From an uncultured Marivita sp. (lineage in GTDB: Bacteria > Pseudomonadota > Alphaproteobacteria > Rhodobacterales > Rhodobacteraceae): a stretch of DNA of 64,000 nt. The DNA is taken from positions 180,325 through 244,324 of the forward strand of contig NZ_CANKYW010000007.1 of assembly GCF_947488135.1 (NCBI RefSeq), read 5' to 3'. Within the stretch, counting starts at the first letter, position 1, and each line of letters opens with the position of its first letter. A model generated the notes under the pieces. The model saw only the letters and a list, made by a program, of their open reading frames with translations. It ran no database searches and had not been told where the DNA came from. The position numbers and the translations under genes are program-made. This document shows positions 34,696-43,850 of this stretch, piece after piece.

Positions 34696-35787
34696 TTAGT
34701 CACTCGGGTCGTTCTTTGAAACCGCTTTCTTAAGCGCCGCCACATCGGCGATCAGACGCGGCAGACGGCGAAGCTGTTTATAAAGGTCCAGCTGCGTCTC
34801 CATCTTCATCGCCGGATAGCCCAGCATGACGCGGCCCGCGGGCACGTTGGACAGCACCTTGGTGGCCCCGCCGGTTATGACGTTGTCGCCGATGAACAGG
34901 TTGTCGCTGACACCGGTCTGACCGCCCAGCACCACGTTGTTGCCGATGCGGCTCGACCCGGCGATGCCGACCTGCGCGCAGATCAGACAATCGTTGCCGA
35001 TCACCACGTTGTGGCCGATCTGGGCGAGGTTGTCGAACTTGCAGCCATTGCCGACTTGCGTGGCACGCACTGTGCCCCGGTCGATGCAGGAATTGGCGCC
35101 AAGCTCCACATCGTCGCCGATGGTGACACCGCCCAGCGAATGGATGCGGGCATAGGGTTGCGCGGTGGCGCCGGACTGATTGCCCAGCGTTTCACGTACC
35201 TTTTCGGCAGCAGACGGTTCGGGTGTGACAAAGGAAAATCCGTCCGCGCCCACGGCTGCGCCGAAATGCGCGATGAAGCGGTCGCCGATGGTGACATTGT
35301 GGCCGATCTTCACACCGGGATGCAGCAGCGCGCCCTGCCCGATCTGCGCGCCCTGCCCGATGAAGACCTGCGCGCCGATGACCGATCCTGCGCCGATCAC
35401 TGCGTCCGCACCGATCACGGCGAAGGGGCCGACCGACACATCGTCGGCGAGGGTCGCGGTCGGGTCGATCACCGCCGTTTGGTGAATGCCTGCGGCATAC
35501 CCCGCGCCGGGATCCATCATCGCGGACAAACCCGACATGGCGTAGCGCGGGCGCGGTGCAAGCAAGGCTGCGGCAAGTCCGTAGGATTGCCAGTCCGCAC
35601 CATCCCAGAGCATCGCCGCTTTGGCCTGACAACCGGCGAGGTGCTCGGCGAATTCGGGTTTCATCGCGAGCGCCAGATCCGACGGACCGGCCGTGGCGGG
35701 TTCGGAAACAGCGTCGATGGTCAGGGACAGGTCGCCCTCGGCACGGATGCCAAGGGCGTCAGCGATTTGCGCAATGGTAAAGGGCAT
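34696..35787 (-). CDS. lpxD: UDP-3-O-(3-hydroxyacyl)glucosamine N-acyltransferase
   Basis: A 363-aa lipid A enzyme that adds the second 3-hydroxyacyl chain from ACP to UDP-3-O-acyl-glucosamine. N-terminal uridine-binding domain (about 1-100), then a left-handed beta-helix of hexapeptide repeats (VIGADAVIGAGSVIGAQVFI and so on), with active-site histidine region DNLAQIGHNVVIGNDCLIC, and a C-terminal helix (LYKQLRRLPRLIADVAALKK). Not in the usual bamA-lpxD-fabZ-lpxA order; here followed by ACP and ketosynthase genes. Confidence 0.93.
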   Translation of the reverse strand: MPFTIAQIADALGIRAEGDLSLTIDAVSEPATAGPSDLALAMKPEFAEHLAGCQAKAAMLWDGADWQSYGLAAALLAPRPRYAMSGLSAMMDPGAGYAAGIHQTAVIDPTATLADDVSVGPFAVIGADAVIGAGSVIGAQVFIGQGAQIGQGALLHPGVKIGHNVTIGDRFIAHFGAAVGADGFSFVTPEPSAAEKVRETLGNQSGATAQPYARIHSLGGVTIGDDVELGANSCIDRGTVRATQVGNGCKFDNLAQIGHNVVIGNDCLICAQVGIAGSSRIGNNVVLGGQTGVSDNLFIGDNVITGGATKVLSNVPAGRVMLGYPAMKMETQLDLYKQLRRLPRLIADVAALKKAVSKNDPSD

Positions 35788-35816
35788 GTCCGCCTCCGGC
35801 CTGGATGGCCGCAGGT

Positions 35817-37430
35817 TTAGCTGCGAACGCCGCCGATCTCCACCCCTGCCGCGCTCAGTGCATCCCAGATCGCGGCGTCACGCCCGTAAACGTCGCGGCG
35901 GAACTGGGTGTGACCCTTCGCCGTGGTGAACGCGGTCCGATAGATCAGGTGCACCGGGACGGGCTGGTCCAGATTGACCCGGGTCTCACTTCCCGTGCGC
36001 AGCCGCGAATGGAAAAAGCCCACGGGATCAGAGGTTTGCCGCGCCAGCAGGGCATAGGCAAAATCGTGCGGATCGTTCAGTCGGACGCAGCCATGACTGT
36101 AGGTTCTGACCTCGCTCGAAAAAAGATTTTTTGCAGGTGTATCATGTAGATAGATGTTGTACTTGTTAGGGAACATGAACTTCACGGTCCCCAGCGCATT
36201 GCGCGGCCCCGGAGGCTGGCGCATGGCAAACGGAAAGGTGTTTGCAGTATAACCCGCAAAGCTGCGATTGCGCGAAACCACGCGGCCCCGGCTGTCGGTG
36301 ATCTGAATATGAGACACGGCACCGGGATTGCTGCGCAGCTTGGGCAGGTATTCCCCGACGATGATCGACCGCGGGACGTACCAGCTTGGGTTGATGACCA
36401 TGTGGTCCATCTCGTCCGAAAATTCAGGCGTCTGCCGATCGCGGTCCTGATGGCCGACGACCGAGCGCGTCTCGAAGGTCAGCTTGCCATCGTCGAAAAT
36501 GCGCGCTTGGAAATCCGCGATATTGACGAGGATGTGCCGATCACCCAGCCCGTCGGGCATGTTCAACCAGCGCTCACGCTCCATCGCGACGATGACCGAT
36601 TTCAGCCTGTCCTGCGGCGTGGTGTTGATCTGGTCGAGCGTCACACCTCCGACCACGCCGTCCACGGTGAGGCCGTGATCTTCCTGGAACTGCCGCACCG
36701 CATCGGTGATCGCGCTGTCGTAGCGGGCGGTGACGGTGCGGGTGAGATAGCCCATGGCGATCAGTCGGTCGCGCAGCGCAACGACGCCCGCTCCGGTATC
36801 GCCCGGTTCGTACTTGCCGCCCGGAACTGTCGCGCCCCATCCGCCATGCGCGATCGTGTGCTCAAGACGCATCTTCGCCTTCATCAGGCGGGCATATTCC
36901 TGCGATTGCGGAGCCAGCGACGCGAGAAACGCGCGCGGGTTTTCGGACAGCAATCCGGTGAGGTAATAACTTGTTTCGCGCTTGGGGATCTCGCGGACGA
37001 TCTCGCTGCGCACGCGGCGCGGCGTGTCGATCACACCGGTTTGCAAGTCGCGGGCGAACTCCAAGTAGAGATCGGTCAGAGCGACCTCCAGTGATCCACG
37101 CTCGAACCCGCCGCGCACCGAGGCCATGCGGGACAAGAGCGCCTCGGCATCGTATTTCGACGCCGGCAAACCGTGATAGGAGGCCATGCTCAACGCTTCA
37201 AGCAACGCGGTGCGCCGTTCGAGATCCGCGTCTGTGCCGCCGGTCCAGATCGGCTCGAACCCGCGATCGCGGTAGAAGGCTGCGACCTGATCGTCGCCGG
37301 ACATGCTTTCGGCGACGGCCTGCTGGAATGCCGTGACCTGCACCGCGCCTGCCGCCTGTGGCGACGCGTAACTTGCGACAACAATCGCCATTGCCGTCGC
37401 GCCGCGCAGGAATTTCCGGTAGGTCATCAA
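35817..37430 (-). CDS. L,D-transpeptidase, YcbB/LdtD type
   Basis: A 537-aa periplasmic peptidoglycan cross-linker. Signal peptide at residues 1-27 (ends PQAAGA), an N-terminal scaffold domain, a peptidoglycan-binding domain (about 205-262: GDTGAGVVALRDRLIAMGYL, AVRQFQEDHGLTVDGVVGG) and the YkuD catalytic domain with SHGCVRLNDPHDFAYALL, catalytic Cys near residue 448. This is the domain order of YcbB, which makes 3-3 cross-links. Divergent from a DUF882/YcbK gene, its usual neighbour in many proteobacteria. Confidence 0.92.
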   Translation of the reverse strand: MMTYRKFLRGATAMAIVVASYASPQAAGAVQVTAFQQAVAESMSGDDQVAAFYRDRGFEPIWTGGTDADLERRTALLEALSMASYHGLPASKYDAEALLSRMASVRGGFERGSLEVALTDLYLEFARDLQTGVIDTPRRVRSEIVREIPKRETSYYLTGLLSENPRAFLASLAPQSQEYARLMKAKMRLEHTIAHGGWGATVPGGKYEPGDTGAGVVALRDRLIAMGYLTRTVTARYDSAITDAVRQFQEDHGLTVDGVVGGVTLDQINTTPQDRLKSVIVAMERERWLNMPDGLGDRHILVNIADFQARIFDDGKLTFETRSVVGHQDRDRQTPEFSDEMDHMVINPSWYVPRSIIVGEYLPKLRSNPGAVSHIQITDSRGRVVSRNRSFAGYTANTFPFAMRQPPGPRNALGTVKFMFPNKYNIYLHDTPAKNLFSSEVRTYSHGCVRLNDPHDFAYALLARQTSDPVGFFHSRLRTGSETRVNLDQPVPVHLIYRTAFTTAKGHTQFRRDVYGRDAAIWDALSAAGVEIGGVRS

Positions 37431-37770
37431 GTGCTCTCCTCAGTCAGTCTTAACAATAACATATCACTCGTCTTTTGGTTCAACGTTCTTGCCGCTTCGA
37501 GGGGAGTGTCCATTCACAAAGGCGTTTTTCGCAGCTTTTCTGACGCATATGCGGCATGGCTGCATCGCCCGTCGGAGGTGTAGCGTAAAGTTAACACAAA
37601 AATGTTTCTTAAGCAGGATTTTGCCGAAAACTCTTGATCAAAAATTTTTCTGGGAACTTTAGGTTTTTTTGAGATTCGTGTTGTGTCATAGTGCTGAGAC
37701 AATCAGGCATTCGGCAGTTTTGCGGAACGACGCAAACATTCGACAGTGAACACGGGACAGGCACTTCACT
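37431..37770. other. AT-rich divergent promoter region
   Basis: A 340-bp spacer between the L,D-transpeptidase and DUF882 genes, clearly AT-richer than its surroundings. It contains TTGATCAAAAATTTTTC, several T-tracts and an imperfect TTTGCG/CGCAAA repeat near 37720. I see no gene. It should hold both promoters. Confidence 0.5.
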
Positions 37771-38340
37771 ATGACTGACATGGTATCTGGCGGCTTAACG
37801 CGTCGCGGATTGCTGGCTGCATTTGCAGCGACAGCAGTCAGCGCGGCGCCAACCTTCGCAAATGCAGCAGGCTTCCTGCGAGGTGGGGGGGATATCCGAC
37901 GGATCAAGATGTATTCCGGCCGTACCGGCGAACGCATCGACATGATATACTGGATTGAAGGCAATTACATCGAGGACGCTGTTCGGGAAGTCCACCACTT
38001 CATGCGCGACTGGCGCACGAACGATGTCAAATCCATCGACCTGCGCGCGATCGACATCATGGCAGCGGCGCACAACCTGATGGACGCATCCGAACCTTAT
38101 ATGCTTCTCAGCGGCTATCGCAGCCCGAAGACCAACGCAATGCTGCGTGCGCGCAGCTCTGGCGTGGCGAAGAACTCGCTGCATCTCAAGGGCCAGGCTG
38201 CGGATCTGCGGCTCAACTCGCGCTCGGTCAACCAGATGGCGCGCGCGGCGGCGGCCTGCAAGGCAGGCGGTGTCGGTCGCTACTCCGGTTCCAACTTCGT
38301 GCACATGGATTGCGGTCCCGTCCGGTCCTGGGGGCGGTAA
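37771..38340 (+). CDS. YcbK-type peptidase M15 protein (DUF882)
   Basis: A 189-aa Tat-exported protein: N-terminus LTRRGLLAAFAATAVSA, cleavage after ANAAG. The mature domain has SGYRSPKTNAMLRARSSGVA, HLKGQAADLRL (metal-binding His/Asp) and GVGRYSGSNFVHMDCG (third His), the complete Zn-peptidase M15 set of YcbK/MepK. MepK cleaves 3-3 cross-links made by L,D-transpeptidases, which fits the divergent YcbB-type gene. Confidence 0.9.
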   Translation: MTDMVSGGLTRRGLLAAFAATAVSAAPTFANAAGFLRGGGDIRRIKMYSGRTGERIDMIYWIEGNYIEDAVREVHHFMRDWRTNDVKSIDLRAIDIMAAAHNLMDASEPYMLLSGYRSPKTNAMLRARSSGVAKNSLHLKGQAADLRLNSRSVNQMARAAAACKAGGVGRYSGSNFVHMDCGPVRSWGR

Positions 38341-38360
38341 GCCCCTCCAACCCGAAAGAA

Positions 38361-38387
38361 AAAAGGCTGCCCCTCCGGCAGCCTTTT
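38361..38387. terminator. Bidirectional terminator
   Basis: AAAAGGCTGCC (38361-38371) pairs with GGCAGCCTTTT (38377-38387), 5-nt loop, flanked by A- and T-tracts. Serves the convergent DUF882 and autotransporter genes. Confidence 0.92.
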
Positions 38388-38425
38388 TCTTTTGCGAGAG
38401 GCGTGGGGCAAAACTCCCCTGCCCG

Positions 38426-40381
38426 TCAGAACGTCATTTTGTACCTCACCGCACCAGTGAACCCGCGCGATCCATCCAGTCCGACAGAGCTCGCGCCCGT
38501 CAGACTGAGGAACGACCCTGACCCGAATTCCTTGATCACCGATCCCGAGATATAGCCCCAGGTCTGGTCCGGGCGCGGTGCGGAGACGCTGCCCAACGTA
38601 TCGGCATCCGGGCCGAGCGACACTTCGAGCGGATCATCGTTGAAATCATGTTCGACCGAGCCGCGCAGGTTGAAGAGCCAGCCATCCATGTTCTCGGGCG
38701 CAAAGATCGCCGACAGACCTGCCGTGATCCGGCGCGATTCGTATTCGGTGTCCCCGAAGGACAGGCTTGCCGCGCCGTTGGATTCGTTAAACCCGTCGAT
38801 CGACACCTTTTCCCATGTGTAATGCGCAAACGGGTTCAGCCGAACCTGATCATTCAGCGAATAAAGCGCCCCGCCACCGATCCGGGCAAAGCGATAGCTG
38901 CCTTCGGTGTCGGCGGTATAGCGTTCCGTCGCGGGGCCAAGCGTGAAGCTGCGGGTGATGTCATCGACATCGATCCGCCCGCCGCCAAAGGCCGCGTTCA
39001 GGTAATATTTGGGCGACAGCGCGATCTGGCCGAACACGACACCGATCACCAGATCGCTGTCGAAGCCGCCCGCGTCATTGTCGAAATCGACTTCGCCGTA
39101 GTCGAGGCTGATCCCGGCACCGATGGTGGCATTGGGCGCCACGGCGATATCGGCACCCGCTTTGAGCACCTTGGTCGACCCTTCGATGCCCGGAGTGACT
39201 TGCTGCGCGTCGGCTTCGAACCGCCCGATATCGAGGCTGGCGTAGACATCGACCTCGCCCACTTCGCGGCGGCGTGCGTTGCCGTTCTCGTCGGTGGTGC
39301 GCAGGACCGTGGGGTTCATCCGGTTCTCGATGGACAGTCCGTGCTGGCGCAGTGCGGTCATCGTCGCCACGGAAATCGCCCCGGTCTGGGTCGCGGCTTG
39401 AAGCCCGGCGAAAGCGGCCTGGCCGAAGATCTGATGCGCCGCCGTGGTCGGGTGAACGCCATCGGCAAACACCCGGTCCTCGCTGTCGGCGCTGGCGTTG
39501 AAGCCCTGCACACAGCTCAGCGCCGTGTCCGGACAGGCCGGAACAACCGCGGCGTTCGGAGCGGTGAAGCCGTATTTCGCCGGGTCCGCCTGCACCGCGC
39601 CCAAGAGCTTCTGGCTGTCCACGATCACCGCGCGATCGCCGATCGAGGCCAGAAGGGTGTTGTTGAACGCATCGGTCAGCGCCGTTTGCAGACCGGCCCC
39701 CTGCGGCCCGGATGCGATGCCGAACGGGGTGGTGCCGATATCGGGGATGGTGACGACGATCACCGATTCAGCGCCTGCATCGCGGACGCGTTCGACCAAT
39801 CCGACAAGTTCGCTCGCGGCCTGCGCCATGTTGGCCGCCGCGTCCTGCGGTGCGATCAGACCGCCGCCGACGGCACCGGCCTGCGCGAACACGTCGTTGG
39901 CCCCGCCCCAGAGGATCACCAGATCGTTGTCGCCGAATTCCGCACGGTCTGCGAGCAGGCGATCCACCTGCTCGGACAGCGACCGTGTCGTAATACCCAG
40001 CGATGGATTGAACCCGATGCCCTGCGGATCGGTCACGCGCGATCCGCCTTCGGCGTAGATCGTTCCGCCCAGCGCAACCTCGCCCTGCCCTGCCGCGGGT
40101 ACGCCCGAATAGACGTTCGGACCAAGGGACAGCCCAAGCTCTTGTCCCAGAACTTCGCCATAGGTCAGGGAGGATCCGTCCGGCGCGTTGGTCAGGAATT
40201 TGTAGTTGATAACGGGCAGCGCACCCATCCCGCCCGCGATCACCGATTGCGAATAGGCGCCCGCATCGCTCAGAGAATCGCCGATGATGTAAAGGTCATC
40301 GAAGCGCAGTTCTTCGGCCGTGGCCAAACCTGCAAGGCCCGTAAGCATGGTGCTCGCGAAGGCGAGTTTCTTCAAAGTCAT
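38426..40381 (-). CDS. Autotransporter with GDSL (SGNH) esterase passenger
   Basis: A 651-aa outer-membrane protein. Signal peptide MTLKKLAFASTMLTGLAGLA; passenger with SGNH blocks: YIIGDSLSDAGAYS (catalytic Ser), GGANDVFAQ and DGVHPTTAAH (catalytic Asp/His). The last ~270 residues form an autotransporter beta-barrel with alternating hydrophobic strands and terminal Phe (RYKMTF). Related to EstA/lipase-type autotransporters that display esterase activity on the cell surface. Start at 40381 has GGGAGGACACCCT upstream. Monocistronic. Confidence 0.9.
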   Translation of the reverse strand: MTLKKLAFASTMLTGLAGLATAEELRFDDLYIIGDSLSDAGAYSQSVIAGGMGALPVINYKFLTNAPDGSSLTYGEVLGQELGLSLGPNVYSGVPAAGQGEVALGGTIYAEGGSRVTDPQGIGFNPSLGITTRSLSEQVDRLLADRAEFGDNDLVILWGGANDVFAQAGAVGGGLIAPQDAAANMAQAASELVGLVERVRDAGAESVIVVTIPDIGTTPFGIASGPQGAGLQTALTDAFNNTLLASIGDRAVIVDSQKLLGAVQADPAKYGFTAPNAAVVPACPDTALSCVQGFNASADSEDRVFADGVHPTTAAHQIFGQAAFAGLQAATQTGAISVATMTALRQHGLSIENRMNPTVLRTTDENGNARRREVGEVDVYASLDIGRFEADAQQVTPGIEGSTKVLKAGADIAVAPNATIGAGISLDYGEVDFDNDAGGFDSDLVIGVVFGQIALSPKYYLNAAFGGGRIDVDDITRSFTLGPATERYTADTEGSYRFARIGGGALYSLNDQVRLNPFAHYTWEKVSIDGFNESNGAASLSFGDTEYESRRITAGLSAIFAPENMDGWLFNLRGSVEHDFNDDPLEVSLGPDADTLGSVSAPRPDQTWGYISGSVIKEFGSGSFLSLTGASSVGLDGSRGFTGAVRYKMTF

Positions 40382-40522
40382 AGGGTGTCCTCCCGTCGGC
40401 GGTTTTTTGCTGCCATTATGTTGACGTAACTGAACAGAGGGGATGGGCTTCAAGTCAACGCCAAAGTGGCCCGCGCGTCCGAAATGACGTCAGGTGATCT
40501 GTGGTTTTTCGGGCGTGTTGTG

Positions 40523-40548
40523 CCCTTGGCCCTGCATGGGGCCAAGGG
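40523..40548 (-). terminator. Hairpin after the aminotransferase gene
   Basis: CCCTTGGCCC (40523-40532) pairs with GGGCCAAGGG (40539-40548), 13 bp past the aminotransferase stop. No U-tract follows on the minus strand. Confidence 0.55.
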
Positions 40549-40560
40549 ATTGAGATCGGT

Positions 40561-41928
40561 TCAGGCGGCCAGTTCGGCCGAGAAACCGTCGAGGCTTTGC
40601 TCGACCGCCGAGAGGATCGCCTTGATCTGGTCCGCCGTGACGATCAGAGGCGGGCAGAAGGCCATCGCGTCCATCATGTTGCGCGAGATCAGGCCGTTTT
40701 TCAGGAAATGCGCGTTCAGCGCCGCTCCGAGTTTGCCGGGGGCGAAGTCCTCGGCACGTCCCTCGGGTACTACGATTTCCAGCGCCGCAATCAGCCCGAC
40801 ACCGCGTGCTTCGCCCACGAGCGGGTGATCGGTGAACTTGGCCAGACCGGCCTGCAATTCGGCACCGCGTTCGGCGGCATTTGTCACCAAATCGCGTTCC
40901 TCGATGATCTTGAGGTTCTCCAGCGCCACCGCCGCGCCCACCGGGTGCGCCCCGGCGGTGTAGCCGTGACCCAGAACCCCGATGCGACCGGATTCGTCGG
41001 CGATGGGGGCATAGACCTCTTCGGTCATCATGAAGGCGGAGAACGGGAAGTAGGACGAGGTGATCTGCTTGGACATGGTCATGATGTCGGGCTTCATGGC
41101 GAAGGTTTCCGAGCCGAACATCTTGCCGGTGCGTCCGAAGCCGCAGATCACCTCATCGGCGATCAGCAGGATGTCGTACTTTCCCAGAACCTTTTGGATT
41201 TTGTCCCAATAGGTCTTGGGCGGCACCACGACCCCGCCCGCACCCATCACGGGCTCTGCAATGAAGGCGGCGATGGTGTCGGGGCCTTCGGCCTGGATCA
41301 TGGCGTCCAAATCCTCGGCGCAGCGCGTCGCGAACTGCTCCTCGCTTTCGCCCTCCTGCCCTTCGCGCCAATAGTGCGGACAGGTGGTGTGCAGGATCCC
41401 CGGAAGCGGCAGGTCGAAGGACTTGTGGTTGTAGGGCAACCCGGTCATCGACGCGGCAGCTATCGTGACGCCGTGATATCCCCGAATGCGCGAGATCACC
41501 TTTTTCTTTTCCGGCTTGCCGAGGCTGTTGGACCGATACCACAGCATCTTGAGGATGGTGTCGTTCGCCTCGGACCCGGAATTTGTGAAAAACACCTTGC
41601 TCATGGGCACCGGCGCCATGCCGATCAGCTTTTCGGCCAGATCAATGGCGGGCCCGTGCGAGCGGTGGGCGAAGTTGTGATAGAAGGGCAGCTTCTGCAT
41701 CTGCGTCGTTGCGGCGTCGATCAGCCGTTTCTCGTTGAACCCGACAGCGACGCTCCAAAGCCCCGCCATGCCTTCGATGTAGCGTTTGCCCTGCGTGTCG
41801 AAGACATAGACGCCCTCGCCCCGGTCCATGATCATGGGACCGTTCTGTTCGTGCACACGGGCGTTGGTGTAACCGTGGAAGTGGTAGGCGATGTCGCGGG
41901 CTTCGTCGGAATTGGGGCGCAGGTCCAT
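40561..41928 (-). CDS. Class III (omega) aminotransferase
   Basis: A 455-aa PLP enzyme: GLWSVAVGFNEKRLIDAA, FTNSGSEANDTILKML, IAEPVMGAGGVVVPP, LLIADEVICGFGRTGKMFG, and the PLP lysine in MTMSKQITSSYFP. Class III enzymes of this size act on omega-amino groups (polyamines, beta-alanine, taurine and related) with pyruvate; substrate cannot be read here. I take the ATG at 41928; one at 41937 is also in frame, and the frame stays open far into the regulator gene. Divergent from a GntR regulator with a palindromic operator between. Confidence 0.87.
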   Translation of the reverse strand: MDLRPNSDEARDIAYHFHGYTNARVHEQNGPMIMDRGEGVYVFDTQGKRYIEGMAGLWSVAVGFNEKRLIDAATTQMQKLPFYHNFAHRSHGPAIDLAEKLIGMAPVPMSKVFFTNSGSEANDTILKMLWYRSNSLGKPEKKKVISRIRGYHGVTIAAASMTGLPYNHKSFDLPLPGILHTTCPHYWREGQEGESEEQFATRCAEDLDAMIQAEGPDTIAAFIAEPVMGAGGVVVPPKTYWDKIQKVLGKYDILLIADEVICGFGRTGKMFGSETFAMKPDIMTMSKQITSSYFPFSAFMMTEEVYAPIADESGRIGVLGHGYTAGAHPVGAAVALENLKIIEERDLVTNAAERGAELQAGLAKFTDHPLVGEARGVGLIAALEIVVPEGRAEDFAPGKLGAALNAHFLKNGLISRNMMDAMAFCPPLIVTADQIKAILSAVEQSLDGFSAELAA

Positions 41929-42001
41929 GGGGCACATCTTTCGCAATGTCGGTGAGTCTGTTTCAACTGCTAACGGGTGAAGGGCTGGCGTGGCAAGGGG
42001 T

Positions 42002-42022
42002 TTTGATGCATCATACATCAAA
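42002..42022. promoter_or_regulatory. Palindromic GntR-type operator
   Basis: TTTGATG (42002-42008), 7-nt spacer, CATCAAA (42016-42022); inside it TGATGCATCA is also perfectly palindromic. It sits in the divergent spacer 27 bp before the GntR gene, so that the regulator can control both sides. Confidence 0.7.
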
Positions 42023-42048
42023 GAGCGCATGACGGGGCAGGACCTGCA

Positions 42049-42726
42049 ATGGATATCATCGGACGCAACCCTTTGGGCCAACAGGTCTATGACCGGATCG
42101 CGAAGGCCCTGCTGACGGGGCAGATGCGGCCCAATGACCGGCTGACGATCCGAGGGCTGGCCGATCAGCTTGGCGTCAGCAGCACCCCCGTGCGCGACGC
42201 GGTCAAGCAGTTGACGCAGGAAAACGTGCTCGAGCACCGGTCGCCCAAGGATGTCCGGGTTCCCGTGATGACCGAGGCCAATTATCTGGAAATCCTGGAA
42301 ATTCGCCTGTCTCTGGAAGGGCTGGCGGCAGATCGGGCCGCGCAGAACGCCACCGCCGAGCAAATCCGCGCGTTGCGCCGCCTTCTGGAGCGGAACGACC
42401 GGGCGATCGAGAAACGCCGCTGGGCCGATGCCACCGAGGGCAATCAGGAGTTCCACCTCGCGCTGAGCACGCTGGCAGGGATGCCGACATTGCAGAACAT
42501 CCTCAAGGGATTGTGGCTCCAGATGGGACCGCTGGTCGCGTGTTACTACGACACCGAACCAGCCGGTTTGAACGCGCATCACCACGCGCTCGTGCAGGCA
42601 TTGACCGATCGGGACGGCCCCGCCGCGCGGCGCGCCATTGAGGCGGACATCGTGTCGGCCAAACCGGCGATGCTCGACCAGATCGCAGAACTGCGCAAAC
42701 GGCTCGTCACGAGCGAGGCCGCCTAA
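42049..42726 (+). CDS. GntR-family (FCD domain) transcriptional regulator
   Basis: A 225-aa regulator: winged helix LGQQVYDRIAKALLTGQM and LTIRGLADQLGVSSTPVRDAVKQL, then an FCD all-helical ligand domain with the metal-binding pattern (EILEIRLSLEGLAA, NQEFHLALSTLAGM, HHHALVQALTDRD). Probable regulator of the divergent aminotransferase gene. Its stop overlaps the lysR-type start by 1 nt (TAATG), so the two regulators are cotranscribed. Confidence 0.9.
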   Translation: MDIIGRNPLGQQVYDRIAKALLTGQMRPNDRLTIRGLADQLGVSSTPVRDAVKQLTQENVLEHRSPKDVRVPVMTEANYLEILEIRLSLEGLAADRAAQNATAEQIRALRRLLERNDRAIEKRRWADATEGNQEFHLALSTLAGMPTLQNILKGLWLQMGPLVACYYDTEPAGLNAHHHALVQALTDRDGPAARRAIEADIVSAKPAMLDQIAELRKRLVTSEAA

Positions 42727-43682
42727 TGAACAAGGCACTTCCCCCGACGCTCGACGCGACCGGGTCCTGTGACAATTGGGGCCTTTTGCGCAGCTTTTAC
42801 TACGTCGCCTCGCAACGGGGTGTCACCCGCGCGGCCAAGGCGCAGGGCGTGACGCAACCGTCGGTCAGCGCGTCCTTGCAGCGGTTGGAAAAGGCTTTGG
42901 GGCAAACCCTTGTTCAACGCGGTCAAAGAGAGTTCGAACTGACTGCCGCCGGACAGGTCCTATTCAGCGAAGTGGAAAAGATGTTCGAGGCCTCGCTGCG
43001 CGCCGAGGAGAAACTCAAGGCGCTGCATTCGGGGCTTGTTGGAACGGTCAAGGTGCAGGTTGTCACCGGCGCCCGCAGCGATCTCTTCGACGAAATCCTG
43101 CGGCTCATGCATCAGCGGCATCCGTCGGTCGTGCTCGATATCCAGATCGCGTCGAGCCATACGATCCTGCACAATGTCGCGTCGGGGATCGTGCCCTTTG
43201 GCGTCTGTCTCATGCAGCGGCCCCTGTCGCGCCTGACCTGTCACCTGCTGCTGCGGGCGCGGTATGGCGTGTTCTGCGGGGCCGAGCATCCGCTGTTCGG
43301 GCAGACCGATGTGTCGCTCACCGAATTGCGCGACATGCCCTTCATTTCGTTTTCCTGCGACGCCGAAGGCCGCGCGCCGGAGCCGATGATCGCCCTGCGC
43401 GACAGCACCGGCCTGGGGCGCAACATCAGCGGAACAAGCGGCGATTTCGCCGAGGTGTGCCGCATGATCATCGCCGGGCTTGGTATCGGCGTGCTGCCGG
43501 TGCATGCCGTCGCGCGGGAATTGCAGGACGAGGCGCTTTGGCAGCTCGATCTGCCGGGGCCCGATCTTATGGCGGATATGTATTTCGTCGCAGACCCAGC
43601 GCGCCATTTCACCCCGGCCGAGCAGACCTTCCTGGACATCATCAACGAGGTCCTGGCGACCATGTCGCCGCAAGAGACATAG
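42726..43682 (+). CDS. LysR-family transcriptional regulator
   Basis: A 318-aa LTTR: helix-turn-helix LLRSFYYVASQRGVTRAAKA and QPSVSASLQRLEKALGQTL, then the two-lobed co-inducer domain (VKVQVVTGARSDLFDEI, GLGIGVLPVHAVAREL). Cotranscribed with the GntR gene. It may activate the downstream aldolase/ABC operon, which starts about 170 bp later. Confidence 0.88.
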   Translation: MNKALPPTLDATGSCDNWGLLRSFYYVASQRGVTRAAKAQGVTQPSVSASLQRLEKALGQTLVQRGQREFELTAAGQVLFSEVEKMFEASLRAEEKLKALHSGLVGTVKVQVVTGARSDLFDEILRLMHQRHPSVVLDIQIASSHTILHNVASGIVPFGVCLMQRPLSRLTCHLLLRARYGVFCGAEHPLFGQTDVSLTELRDMPFISFSCDAEGRAPEPMIALRDSTGLGRNISGTSGDFAEVCRMIIAGLGIGVLPVHAVARELQDEALWQLDLPGPDLMADMYFVADPARHFTPAEQTFLDIINEVLATMSPQET

Positions 43683-43850
43683 ACCCAAACACTTCGAGAC
43701 ATAGCTTAAGGCTATTTTCAAGAACGCGAACACGTTGCTACGCTCAGTTCACTTGAGTGCTAACCCTTGTGCGTGTCCCGGTGCGCCGCCGTGGAAATGC
43801 AGCGTTTTCAAGCCTGCCACGCCGATCTGCGATGTTGGAGCTGTCCGACC

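Noticed and set aside
38648..40429. 593-codon ORF opposite the autotransporter
   Set aside because: Mirror frame of a gene with clear signal peptide, SGNH blocks and beta-barrel.
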